From Ligilactobacillus ceti DSM 22408 (GTDB lineage Bacteria; Bacillota; Bacilli; Lactobacillales; Lactobacillaceae): a DNA stretch of 64,000 bases. The stretch spans positions 454,159-518,158 of the forward strand of contig NZ_KE383993.1 in assembly GCF_000423245.1 (NCBI RefSeq). Reading direction: 5' to 3'. The notes below the pieces were generated by a model. The model was given only the letters and a program-made list of their open reading frames with translations. It did not search any database and had not been told where the DNA came from. The translations under genes and the position numbers were made by a program. Numbering within the stretch: position 1 is the stretch's first letter; the number at the start of each line of letters is the position of its first letter. Below are positions 33,625-42,108 of the stretch, piece by piece.

Positions 33625-35091
33625 ATGATTTTAAATCAACATCTGACCTCAAAAGAGGCCGAACTTTTTTATCAAAAATACCAAAATCCACTTACATTGC
33701 ACCAATTTTTTCATAAAAATAAACTTTTAAAGAAAATCAAAAACCAAAATATTCTCTTACTGACCGTACTTGTGATGACCTTGATTAGTTTCTTGATAGC
33801 TTGGTGGTCAGTAAAGTTATTTGGTGTTAATATCGGTCCAATCATTAACTTAATTATGTCGTATGTGGGTGTCTTTTATAGTGCCATTTTAATTTTGCTT
33901 TTAATGAGTCGAATTAGCCAAAAACGGACTTCTCGCTTTTTAGAAAATGCTGATCTTAGCTATCAACCGGATGAGCAGACTATCACATTTAAAAAGTACA
34001 CATATCCAGTCGCTATTGTAACTCAGCTGGCTTTTTATGATGGTTATGTCACATTTATTTTGAAAAATAACAAACAACTGCATTTTAAATTAGCAACTGA
34101 TTTAACGCTGGCTGACTTGGAAAGTTTCTTCCCACAAGCCGAAGTTATCAAACCAGCTGCCAGCCAAGAACTTTTAACTCCACCACAGAAAAAGAAAAAA
34201 TATCAACGCCGCCTACACGGGTTAATGCTGCTGAATGCTTTGACCGTAAGTGTGTTGTTCATTATACTTTCAGTTCCCAAAGGGCTGTCTTTACGTTGGT
34301 ATTGGTTGAGTATTGTTATTTTGATTTTAGAAATTGGTTGGTTTTATTATTTTTATCTATTGATACATCACTTTGATAAAAAATATGCCTTTATCAAACA
34401 TAATACCGTCCAACCAAGTGCTACCTGGCGGACTTTGCAGTATTACGTTCAGATTTTGCTGTTCTTTTTTGTGACAATTATGTTCATTTTACTAGCAGTC
34501 TACTTGTTTTTATTCGCTAGTGAGTCAAAAGAAAAACCACTACCAAAGCAGCCAAATTATATCCAAATCCAAACAGACTCATACGATCCCGTCATCTATG
34601 TTTACAAAAAAGTCGGCTGGTTATACAAACAACCAGCAATCAATCAGTTTGAATTGCCCAAGGTCACTCAAAAACCAAAAATTAAAGCGCCAAAGACACC
34701 AGTCCAACCACAAGAAAGCGAACCGAAACAGGAGTCTTTGTCCGTTCAAATTGAAAAAGGGATGCACCAAATTTTCGCACAAGAATTCGCAAGTCATAGC
34801 GGTTTTCAATATCGTCAAGATTACAACGCTCAAGGCCAACCGATAGGTATTGTTTTTGAAAATCAACACCACATTAATTATTTACTATTTGATAAAAAAA
34901 GTTCCAACCAAAAATGTTTACTGTATATCTATTATCAAAGTCAAAAAAATTCGGATGGATCATATAGTCCATCCGAGGCGGAATTTTTAAATAGTTATGC
35001 TTATAATATAAATACGCAAAAAGTAGTCGCATCTGGTCAAAAAGATTGGTCAGATCAACCGACACAAGCCTTTTTAAATATGACTGAATAA
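33625..35091 (+). CDS. Unassigned membrane protein, 488 aa
   Basis: Four hydrophobic helices arranged as two pairs (about 40-100 and 195-250), plus one near 275-300, separate a small PH-like soluble part (about 108-175, with TITFKKYTYPVAIVTQLAFY) from an extracytoplasmic C-terminal domain of about 180 residues. The linker is Pro/Gln/Lys-rich (KAPKTPVQPQESEPKQE). The C-terminal domain (GMHQIFAQEFASHSGFQYRQ onward) has no motif known to me. A YcxB-like PH module in the N-terminal part is possible. GAGGG serves as ribosome binding site, inside the end of the preceding small gene. A terminator follows at once. Confidence 0.65.
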   Translation: MILNQHLTSKEAELFYQKYQNPLTLHQFFHKNKLLKKIKNQNILLLTVLVMTLISFLIAWWSVKLFGVNIGPIINLIMSYVGVFYSAILILLLMSRISQKRTSRFLENADLSYQPDEQTITFKKYTYPVAIVTQLAFYDGYVTFILKNNKQLHFKLATDLTLADLESFFPQAEVIKPAASQELLTPPQKKKKYQRRLHGLMLLNALTVSVLFIILSVPKGLSLRWYWLSIVILILEIGWFYYFYLLIHHFDKKYAFIKHNTVQPSATWRTLQYYVQILLFFFVTIMFILLAVYLFLFASESKEKPLPKQPNYIQIQTDSYDPVIYVYKKVGWLYKQPAINQFELPKVTQKPKIKAPKTPVQPQESEPKQESLSVQIEKGMHQIFAQEFASHSGFQYRQDYNAQGQPIGIVFENQHHINYLLFDKKSSNQKCLLYIYYQSQKNSDGSYSPSEAEFLNSYAYNINTQKVVASGQKDWSDQPTQAFLNMTE

Positions 35092-35140
35092 ACCTTTAGA
35101 ATTAAGTTTCTAAAGGTTTTTTTGTGCTATGATATAAATG
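35092..35140 (+). terminator. Terminator followed by promoter-like sequence, repeat copy 1
   Basis: ACCTTTAGAA pairs with TTCTAAAGGT around TTAAGT-type loop bases and is followed by seven T. The sequence from the stem through GTGCTATGAT is repeated almost exactly after the CPBP protease gene (39035-39085), so the terminator and the -10-like TATGAT behind it travel together. Confidence 0.85.
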
Positions 35141-35168
35141 AAAAGAGTTTTAACTAGGGGGCTTTGGA

Positions 35169-37223
35169 ATGGAAGATTGTATTTTAAATGAAATTACCGC
35201 AAATTTAAATCATAATGATGAATTACCACGTGATTACCATCTACCCAAGCAAATGACGGCTACTGATGAATTATCAGAATTGGCGTTCGCTGATGGAGCT
35301 TTAGATGGTATTCGCATCTACCATACAGATCAACCGACTGATGTCTTAAATCACCAAGAACTCAAATTACTTGATACGCTAGTCGCCGCAATCGGTGAAA
35401 ATGATGTTGATTTAGTGAGTGAACTTTATCGAAAACTAATGCAAAATCATAGTACGTTGTCTTTAATTGATGCTTTAGAAGAACGCTTTGATACATTTAC
35501 TTATGAAAAAAATTTCAATAATATTTATCAAGTCGGTGGAACATTAATCGTAACATCCGATTACCATGAATTAGTTAAACTTGGGATGTTGCTGCTGGAA
35601 AGACTGTCTTATCCGCAAGATGCTAAAAATGTCATTCGGGTCCTGGGATTATGTAATGAATTCACTTTATACGCCATTTATAATATGCGTCATTGGGAAG
35701 ATGGCCAACAAGAAATCTTCAATTTAGCCCAAAAAGTTCATGGTTGGGGCCGAATTCATGCCTTGAATTGGTTAAAACACCCGACAAAACCGGCCGTGAA
35801 GGATTGGATTTTATATCATGGTTTAAATAACACGATTGATCCGGTCTATTCTAGTTATAACGTCTTTATTAAAGCTGAATGTGGTGAACGCCTCGCTAAA
35901 AAGAATTTATCAGACAAAGAATTTGCAGCACTTTCAAAAGTTATGACGACTTTAATTTCTGGGGGACCTTGTTTAGGAATTAATAATATTGCTGAAGCAT
36001 ACGATGTAAAAACTGTCTTATTAGATTATTTACGGCATTTACAACAACATCCTTTACCAAAAAACGCCTTACAAATTAAAGAATACTTACTAATTTTAAT
36101 GGATAATTCAACTTTAGATTTAACAACTGAAATTAATGAAGCGTTCAAAATCGCCGCTCAGACACCCCCGGTAGAACAAGAAGTATATAATTATTGTGAA
36201 GTTATCCCACGTGATATCAAAAAAACATATCATTACATTTATCAAGGAGATCTCTTACCAAGTGGTACAAAAGTTCTCGTTCCATTTGGCTATGACAATA
36301 AATTACGCATCGGAACAATTAAATCCAGTGAGTTTTACACGAAAGATGAAGCACCATATCCAGTCGCTAAAACCAAACGGATTCATAAAGTTTTAACGGA
36401 AGAAGAAATTGCTGAAGAATTCCCGGAACCAATGGAAAGTTTAAGTGATTATGAAAAAGAAAAACTCTTACAATTAGAACTTTATTTAAATGAGAAAAAT
36501 TATGACGCGCTCTATAAATGGGTTTTCAAATGGCTAGATAAAGATGAGCTGCCACTCGCAATTTCCCAAAAAATCGTACCTGTCTTAGAAACTTGTTTTG
36601 CGGCCACGCAAGATACAGCGACTGCAACACTTTTAGGGAGCTTATATTATTCAGGAACCTATGTAGAACAAGATTTCCAAAAAGCTTATAAATATTATGC
36701 GATTGCGGCAGATCATAGCTCGATCGATGCGATGAGAAATCTCGGTTATTGTTATTACTATGGCCGGCATACGGCTGTTGATTATGCACAAGCAGGCCGT
36801 TATTTTACTAAAGGCATGTTACACCAAGATATTGAATCTTTCTATAAATTAGGTGATATGTATGCGAAAGGTTATTTTTATGTTCAAGATACTGATTTAG
36901 CAGCTGATTTTTACAAACAGGCTTATAATCTTTTGAACCAAAAATTAAAAAACACGGACGTTGACTACTTAATTGATACGAAAGATGATAAGTTAGCTTA
37001 TGAAAAATCCATCTTACCCGATGTATTGTTGCGCATGGGTAAGTGCAATTTACATGGTTGGGGGCAAGAGCCAAATATTGATCAAGCTTATCAATATTTC
37101 ATGAAAGCTTTGCCACTCTTTTACAGTCGCCGGAAATCAGATCCTTTTGTCCGCGGACCAATTAAAGACTGCCAAAATCTCATTAAAGAATGTGAATTAT
37201 TGTTAAACCAAGATTTAATCTAA
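35169..37223 (+). CDS. Sel1-repeat protein with a PriA-like DNA-binding-type module
   Basis: A 684-residue cytoplasmic protein. Residues about 1-340 are helical without a recognised motif. Residues about 343-420 (YHYIYQGDLLPSGTKVLVPF, then GYDNKLRIGTIKSS) resemble the N-terminal 3'-DNA-binding domain of primosomal protein PriA. From about 480 come at least three Sel1-like TPR repeats (LLGSLYYSGTYVEQDFQKAY, LGYCYYYGRHTAVDYAQAG, LGDMYAKGYFYVQDTDLA), which mediate protein contacts. The combination suggests a scaffold, possibly involving nucleic acid, but no catalytic site is visible. AGGGGG precedes the ATG. Transcribed alone. Confidence 0.7.
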   Translation: MEDCILNEITANLNHNDELPRDYHLPKQMTATDELSELAFADGALDGIRIYHTDQPTDVLNHQELKLLDTLVAAIGENDVDLVSELYRKLMQNHSTLSLIDALEERFDTFTYEKNFNNIYQVGGTLIVTSDYHELVKLGMLLLERLSYPQDAKNVIRVLGLCNEFTLYAIYNMRHWEDGQQEIFNLAQKVHGWGRIHALNWLKHPTKPAVKDWILYHGLNNTIDPVYSSYNVFIKAECGERLAKKNLSDKEFAALSKVMTTLISGGPCLGINNIAEAYDVKTVLLDYLRHLQQHPLPKNALQIKEYLLILMDNSTLDLTTEINEAFKIAAQTPPVEQEVYNYCEVIPRDIKKTYHYIYQGDLLPSGTKVLVPFGYDNKLRIGTIKSSEFYTKDEAPYPVAKTKRIHKVLTEEEIAEEFPEPMESLSDYEKEKLLQLELYLNEKNYDALYKWVFKWLDKDELPLAISQKIVPVLETCFAATQDTATATLLGSLYYSGTYVEQDFQKAYKYYAIAADHSSIDAMRNLGYCYYYGRHTAVDYAQAGRYFTKGMLHQDIESFYKLGDMYAKGYFYVQDTDLAADFYKQAYNLLNQKLKNTDVDYLIDTKDDKLAYEKSILPDVLLRMGKCNLHGWGQEPNIDQAYQYFMKALPLFYSRRKSDPFVRGPIKDCQNLIKECELLLNQDLI

Positions 37224-37227
37224 AAAC

Positions 37228-37268
37228 TGGGCTAATTGCGCTAATCCACGCGTAGTTAGCTCTTTTTA
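37228..37268 (+). terminator. Rho-independent terminator after the Sel1 gene
   Basis: GGGCTAATTGCGC pairs imperfectly with GCGTAGTTAGCTC and is followed by TTTTTATTTT. Confidence 0.65.
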
Positions 37269-37399
37269 TTTTGTAAGTCATTATATTTTTCAAAACCAAA
37301 AGACTATTTTATAATAAAAAACAGACATTTTCTGACCAGAAACTATCGTTTTTGATTGGAAACAATATGCTAAAATAATGAACAAGGATGAGGAAACTG

Positions 37400-38245
37400 A
37401 TGCATTATCTCAAAATTCTTAACGCTATGTTACATTACATTGAACAAAATTTAAAAAAAGAAATTGATCTTCAAAGCTTTGTGAAAGGAACTGCTTTTTC
37501 ATACGATTTATTATCGAGACTATTTAGTATTTTAGCCGGAATTTCCTTAAAACAATATATCCGCGCGCGTCGTTTAAGTGAAGCTGCTAAAGAATTAAAT
37601 ATTTCTCAAGTTAAAATCAATCAAATAGCGAACTTTTATGGTTATGATTCCGTTGATAGCTTTAGATATGCTTTTAAAAAATATCATGGTGTGACACCAT
37701 CGCAAGTCAAAAAGGGTGCCAGTTACAAATATTTTCTCCCTTTAGAATTTCAAACAAGTTTAAAAGATGGCTGTAATATTCCTGTTGAAGTTCTTTCCTT
37801 ACCACCATTACAAGTTAGTGGTTATCGTGTTCCGATTGTTGCTGAAACGATTGTAAAAGAGAATTTATTTGCGCAACTGTGGGAAGAATTTCTTACTAAA
37901 TTGAATTCTGTCACAAATTCCAACAAATTAAAGCTTTATGAGTTTTTTGATTTTACAATGGAAGGCGAAAAAGTTTACTACTTAGCTTGTGAAGGTTTAT
38001 CCTTGGCTGACCAACAAAAGATCGGTTTTGCCCAGTTGAATTTTCCAGCAGGTAAATATGCAGTTTTTACAATGCCAGCTCAAGAAATTCAAAATAGTAG
38101 TGAACCATCCAAATATATTCGTGAAACGTTTTTTGTTGATGAAAATGATATCAACTACGATGTTCCGGATTTCTTTTGCCACCAAATTGGTAATCGTCAA
38201 CAACGTAATTATGATATTAAAGCTTATATTGCGTTAAAAAATTAA
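37400..38245 (+). CDS. AraC-family regulator with GyrI-like effector domain
   Basis: A transcription regulator of about 281 residues. The N-terminal 100 residues carry the two helix-turn-helix units of AraC/XylS proteins (SYDLLSRLFSILAGISLKQYIRARRLSEAAK and INQIANFYGYDSVDSFRYAFKKYHGVTPSQVK). The C-terminal 150 residues form a GyrI/SOUL-like ligand-binding domain (PLQVSGYRVPI, FPAGKYAVFTMPA), as in Rob and BltR-like multidrug sensors. The ATG at 37388 abuts its AAGG, while ATG 37400 has GAGG six bases upstream, so 37400 is preferred. It lies 28 bases before a CPBP protease gene, which it may control or share a transcript with. Confidence 0.88.
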   Translation: MHYLKILNAMLHYIEQNLKKEIDLQSFVKGTAFSYDLLSRLFSILAGISLKQYIRARRLSEAAKELNISQVKINQIANFYGYDSVDSFRYAFKKYHGVTPSQVKKGASYKYFLPLEFQTSLKDGCNIPVEVLSLPPLQVSGYRVPIVAETIVKENLFAQLWEEFLTKLNSVTNSNKLKLYEFFDFTMEGEKVYYLACEGLSLADQQKIGFAQLNFPAGKYAVFTMPAQEIQNSSEPSKYIRETFFVDENDINYDVPDFFCHQIGNRQQRNYDIKAYIALKN

Positions 38246-38273
38246 TTATTTTAAACAGAAAGAATGTGTTTTT

Positions 38274-39023
38274 ATGAGTAAAAAAGAAAAAGCTGCTTTA
38301 TGGGCAGCTCTAGTTTATATGGGAATTATGATGATTGGGATGTATGTGATGAAACATCACTTCCAGATTAATTATGACCAACCACAAATGGTTTCCGTTT
38401 TAGTATATTTCATGCCATTTTCAGCAGGTAGTGCTTTAATTTTTTATTATAAATTTTTCCGCGGCACAGCTTTTAAAAAACTAAAACTAAACTTTTGGAT
38501 TATTGAATTTTTTATTGCCGCAATTATTTTAGCCGCTTTACAAATTTATTTTGGCAATTATCAAGGAAAAGATATGTCTTTAGTATGGACGATTGTCGGG
38601 ACAACTTTCATGGTGGGAATTGGTGAAGAAATGTTATTTCGGGGCATTATCTTTAATGCTTTCAAAGAAAAACACGGTGTCTATGCTGCGGTATTAATCT
38701 CAGCTGTGATTTTCGGTGCTTTACACATTACTAATATTTTAGGTGGCGAATCACTCTCAAAAGCAATCTTCCAATGTTGTTCTGCCGCTTTAACGGGAAT
38801 TGTCTTCGCGTGGGTTTACTATAAAACAGAAAACCTTATTCCAACAATGCTTTATCACTGGGTGTGGGATATGTTCTTAATTTTAGGTTTATATGTCCAT
38901 GTTGATCAAACCGCTAGCATTTTAATGTTCCAAAATATTTTCTCTATTATTGCTTCAATTGTTTTATTATTTATTTGTATCAAAAAAATTATCCAAGCTA
39001 AAAAAACAACTTTAAAGCTTTAG
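38274..39023 (+). CDS. CPBP family intramembrane metalloprotease
   Basis: A 249-residue membrane protein with about eight helices and the CPBP (Abi, CAAX protease-like) motifs: EEMLFRG (glutamate pair and Arg), FGALHI (His) and HWVWD (His and Asp). These residues line an intramembrane active site. In lactobacilli such proteins give bacteriocin self-immunity or process membrane peptides; no bacteriocin gene is evident nearby. The ribosome binding site is weak (AGAAAGAA). Probably co-transcribed with the AraC regulator upstream. Confidence 0.88.
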   Translation: MSKKEKAALWAALVYMGIMMIGMYVMKHHFQINYDQPQMVSVLVYFMPFSAGSALIFYYKFFRGTAFKKLKLNFWIIEFFIAAIILAALQIYFGNYQGKDMSLVWTIVGTTFMVGIGEEMLFRGIIFNAFKEKHGVYAAVLISAVIFGALHITNILGGESLSKAIFQCCSAALTGIVFAWVYYKTENLIPTMLYHWVWDMFLILGLYVHVDQTASILMFQNIFSIIASIVLLFICIKKIIQAKKTTLKL

Positions 39024-39034
39024 AACTGAAAAAG

Positions 39035-39085
39035 CCTTTAGAACTTAGTTTCTAAAGGTTTTTTTGTGCTATGATAAACTTGAAT
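39035..39085 (+). terminator. Terminator followed by promoter-like sequence, repeat copy 2
   Basis: CCTTTAGAA pairs with TTCTAAAGG and is followed by seven T and GTGCTATGATAAACTTGAA. It differs from the copy at 35092-35140 at only a few positions. Confidence 0.85.
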
Positions 39086-39125
39086 ATAATTAAATTAATA
39101 AAAAACCTGTGAGAGGAGCTTGAAA

Positions 39126-39329
39126 ATGAAATTAAAACAAACCTTAGCACTAATTGGTTTTAGCTGTTTAATCAGCTTAACTAGCTTGTTAAATAGCCAC
39201 GTCCAGGCGCAATCTTTATTGTTAGCGGCTAAAACGTCCGACCAAGCCAAAAAAGGCGGTCTAATTATTGGAATTTTTATTATTTTAATCGTGATCAGCT
39301 TAATTGCCGGACGCAAGAAAAAACAATAA
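39126..39329 (+). CDS. Small secreted or membrane protein, 67 aa
   Basis: GAGAGGAG lies seven bases before ATG 39126 (the frame extends to TTG 39120, which would be too close). The product has a signal-peptide-like start (MKLKQTLALIGFSCLISLTS, cut near HVQAQS), a short polar part (AAKTSDQAKKGG), a membrane helix (LIIGIFIILIVISLIAG) and a basic tail RKKKQ. The ending resembles a sortase-substrate anchor but lacks LPXTG. It could be a small envelope peptide. Function unknown. Confidence 0.6.
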   Translation: MKLKQTLALIGFSCLISLTSLLNSHVQAQSLLLAAKTSDQAKKGGLIIGIFIILIVISLIAGRKKKQ

Positions 39330-39446
39330 TCACTAGGTATTTGTAAGAATATCTAAAAAAGTTTTCGAATGCTTTACCACCGAAAACAATTGCTGTAAAA
39401 TTTTAAGAGTAGAATTAATATTTTTGTTAGGAAATGAGGGTTTCAG

Positions 39447-39731
39447 ATGATTAATGAAAATGCCAAACGTTTTTTTGAAGACTTAGCTCAAGAACACTTA
39501 GTAGTCGAAAATCCATATTTCGCGTTTTACGATACAGTTAACACCACAGCTTGGGATGCTAACAAAACTTATAATGCTTTTATGGTGAATAAGCTGGAAA
39601 ACACCGTTGCGTTTTTAAAACTTGAAAAGAGTGATTTTGCTTTACTCAAAAAACAAGTCCAAGACCAACAAGATTTCATTGATTATGCAACAATTGAATA
39701 TCAAGAATATGATTTAGATTTAGAAAAATAA
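39447..39731 (+). CDS. Unassigned 94-residue protein directly upstream of hslU
   Basis: A soluble acidic protein starting MINENAKRFFEDLAQEHLVV, with mixed helical segments and no motif I recognise. It occupies the place where hslV normally precedes hslU, but it has no N-terminal Thr-Thr proteasome-like start and is half the needed length, so it is not HslV. It lies 17 bases before hslU, so the two are probably co-transcribed. GAGGG precedes the ATG. The 117-base gap upstream holds a hairpin GTTTTCG/CGAAAAC (39361-39388) without a T-run. Confidence 0.65.
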   Translation: MINENAKRFFEDLAQEHLVVENPYFAFYDTVNTTAWDANKTYNAFMVNKLENTVAFLKLEKSDFALLKKQVQDQQDFIDYATIEYQEYDLDLEK

Positions 39732-39748
39732 GATCGAGGAGTTTTTGA

Positions 39749-41173
39749 ATGAACGCAAATAACAAAACACCCAAACAAATCGTAGCGGAATTAGATCAAT
39801 TTGTAATTGGTCAACAAGCCGCTAAAAAAGCGATTGCGATTGCTTTACGGAATCGTTATCGTCGTATGCAGTTATCCGCTGACATGCAAGAAGAAATCAC
39901 ACCAAAGAATTTATTAATGATTGGACCTACTGGGGTCGGTAAAACAGAAATCGCGCGGCGTTTAGCTAAGATTGTAAAAGCTCCATTTGTGAAAGTGGAA
40001 GCAACTAAATTTACGGAAGTAGGTTACGTTGGTCGTGATGTAGAATCAATGGCACGTGATTTAGTCGAAGTAGCTTATAAGATGGAACAAGATGAAATGT
40101 TCGCTAAAGTCCGGAGTCAAGCCAGCCAACGTGCTAATGAACGTTTATTGAAATTAATTGTCCCAGCTGAAAAGAAAAAAGACGATAATGCCTCTAATCA
40201 AAACTTCTTCAAAATGATGCGTGATTTACAAGCTGGTAAAATGCCAGAAAACTTCGCCAACTTACAAGAAGAACCAGAAGAAGTCTTAACTGACAGCATT
40301 CGTCAAGAACGTCAAACAACAGCCGAAAAATTACGTAATGGCTTCTTAGAAAATCAAGAGGTCACGATCGAAATGGATGATCCTGCTCAAAAATTCCAAG
40401 GTCAAGCCGGCATGTTAGGCCAAATGGGGATTGATTTATCAGATACACTAGGAGCTTTAACTCCCAAAAAACGTGTTACTCGGACAATGCCTGTTAAAGA
40501 AGCACGGGAAGTTTTAATTAAAGAAGAATCACAAAAATTAGTTAACGAAGCTGATTTAGCTGATTTAGCTATTAAACGGGCTGAAAATACGGGGATTATT
40601 TTCATCGATGAAATTGATAAAATCACATCCAAAGCAAAACAAAATTCCGGGACAGTTTCACGTGAAGGTGTCCAACGTGATATCTTACCAATTGTCGAAG
40701 GTTCCCAAATTAAAACAAAATACGGGATGGTCAAAACAGACCACATTCTCTTTATCGCATCTGGTGCTTTCCACGAAAGTAAACCAAGCGATTTAATTGC
40801 CGAATTACAAGGTCGATTCCCAATTCGTGTGGAACTCGATGATTTAAGTGCTGATGATTTTGTGAAGATTTTAACAGAACCAAATAATGCTTTAGTGAAA
40901 CAATATATGGCTTTAATTGGAACTGATAATATTAATATTACTTTTACCATCGAAGCCATCCAACGTTTAGCTGAAATTGCTTACCAAGTAAACCATGAAA
41001 CAGAAAATATCGGGGCACGTCGTTTGCATACGATTTTAGAAAAATTACTCGAAGATCTGCTTTATGAAGGTCCAGATATGCAGATGGGTGATATTCAAAT
41101 TACACAAGCTTATGTTGATCAAAAGATTGGTAATATTGTCGCTGATAAAGATTTAAGTCGTTATATTTTATAA
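39749..41173 (+). CDS. hslU: HslU (ClpY) ATPase subunit of the HslUV protease
   Basis: A 474-residue AAA+ unfoldase that feeds substrates into the HslV peptidase. Walker A is GPTGVGKTE (59-67), the substrate-gripping pore loop GYVGRD follows near residue 90, Walker B is IIFIDEIDKI, and sensor 2 is in GARRLHTILEKL. The HslU-specific intermediate domain spans about 110-235. The C-terminus DLSRYIL, which docks into and activates HslV, is intact, so HslV probably exists elsewhere in the genome even though its usual position is occupied by a 94-residue unknown gene. GAGGAG lies about 10 bases before the ATG. Confidence 0.93.
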   Translation: MNANNKTPKQIVAELDQFVIGQQAAKKAIAIALRNRYRRMQLSADMQEEITPKNLLMIGPTGVGKTEIARRLAKIVKAPFVKVEATKFTEVGYVGRDVESMARDLVEVAYKMEQDEMFAKVRSQASQRANERLLKLIVPAEKKKDDNASNQNFFKMMRDLQAGKMPENFANLQEEPEEVLTDSIRQERQTTAEKLRNGFLENQEVTIEMDDPAQKFQGQAGMLGQMGIDLSDTLGALTPKKRVTRTMPVKEAREVLIKEESQKLVNEADLADLAIKRAENTGIIFIDEIDKITSKAKQNSGTVSREGVQRDILPIVEGSQIKTKYGMVKTDHILFIASGAFHESKPSDLIAELQGRFPIRVELDDLSADDFVKILTEPNNALVKQYMALIGTDNINITFTIEAIQRLAEIAYQVNHETENIGARRLHTILEKLLEDLLYEGPDMQMGDIQITQAYVDQKIGNIVADKDLSRYIL

Positions 41174-41180
41174 GACAAAA

Positions 41181-41222
41181 ATAAGAGACTATGGAAAAAT
41201 CCATAATCTCTTATTTTTTTTG
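41181..41222. terminator. Terminator between hslU and plsY
   Basis: AAATAAGAGACTATGGA pairs with TCCATAATCTCTTATTT with one mismatch, followed by a T-run on the plus strand. The hairpin overlaps the last codons of plsY on the other strand. Confidence 0.85.
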
Positions 41223-41855
41223 TTCATGTTGTGCTGCTTGTTCTTTTTTTAAACGATGTTTATAGCCTAAACCAAAATGAACCATATTTTCAGTTCCATT
41301 TTTAATGCGGGCAATATTCCCCCAATGGCGATAAAAGACAAATATCGTTAAAACTAAGGCCACTAAAGTTAACACTGTATCATTGAAAAACAATGAAATA
41401 ATTGTAATTAAAGTAAAACCTAACATGCTGGCAACACTCACCATACTTGTCACATATAAAGTTGTTAAAAAGATCGCCCAAACAACACAAAAGAAGATTG
41501 GATTATAAATTAATAAAACACCAACACTCGTTGCAACGGCTTTACCACCTTTAAAATGTGCAAAAATCGGAAATGCGTGCCCAATAATAGCTGATAAACC
41601 AATTAAGAGTGCATTAACTTGAACACCGAAGAAAAGCGGTAAAAGAGCAGTTAATGTCCCTTTTAACATATCCATTAATAAGACAATGATGCCGGCTTTT
41701 TTCCCGAGAACCCGAAATGTATTCGTTGTTCCCATATTGCCGCTACCATAGTCACGAATATCTTTACCGTAAAAAAGCTTGCCAATCCAAACTCCAGACG
41801 GAATGGAACCGAGTAAATACCCGATCACTATCATAATAAATATTTTAAGATCCAA
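41211..41855 (-). CDS. plsY: Acyl-phosphate:glycerol-3-phosphate acyltransferase PlsY
   Basis: A 214-residue membrane acyltransferase for the first step of phosphatidic acid synthesis, using acyl-phosphate made by PlsX. The family motifs are present: motif 1 [16 protein letters not shown] (usually GSGNxGATN, here Thr replaces Ala), motif 2 [17 protein letters not shown] and motif 3 around [13 protein letters not shown]. About five membrane helices are predicted. The start is TTG with AGGAGG nine bases upstream. It is divergent from parE, a neighbourhood conserved in many Bacilli. Confidence 0.93.
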   Translation of the reverse strand: MDLKIFIMIVIGYLLGSIPSGVWIGKLFYGKDIRDYGSGNMGTTNTFRVLGKKAGIIVLLMDMLKGTLTALLPLFFGVQVNALLIGLSAIIGHAFPIFAHFKGGKAVATSVGVLLIYNPIFFCVVWAIFLTTLYVTSMVSVASMLGFTLITIISLFFNDTVLTLVALVLTIFVFYRHWGNIARIKNGTENMVHFGLGYKHRLKKEQAAQHEQKK

Positions 41856-41887
41856 TTATCGTGACCTCCTTGATAAATTCAGGCTTT

Positions 41888-41917
41888 ATTGTATCATTAA
41901 TCGGCTAACTTCTTCAA
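41888..41917 (-). promoter_or_regulatory. Probable plsY promoter
   Basis: On the minus strand TTGAAG (41912-41917) and TACAAT (41888-41893) are separated by 18 bases, about 33 bases before the TTG start. Confidence 0.45.
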
Positions 41918-42108
41918 TAATTCTTTCAAAAGCAATTGGAGACAGCACTTTTTTAAGAATATGTTATGATAGAAGATGTGGTATCTACGTTAACACTAGT
42001 TAGGATATAGCTTTATTAATTAGATATAATACGTTATGATATTAAAAGTTGTCGAATTTTATTCGATTCAAAAATATACTCCCAAGAGTTTAAGAAGGAG
42101 TTTTTTAA

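Noticed and set aside
39447-39731. Short gene before hslU considered as hslV
   Set aside because: It is about half the length of HslV and lacks the N-terminal Thr catalytic start and the proteasome-like motifs.
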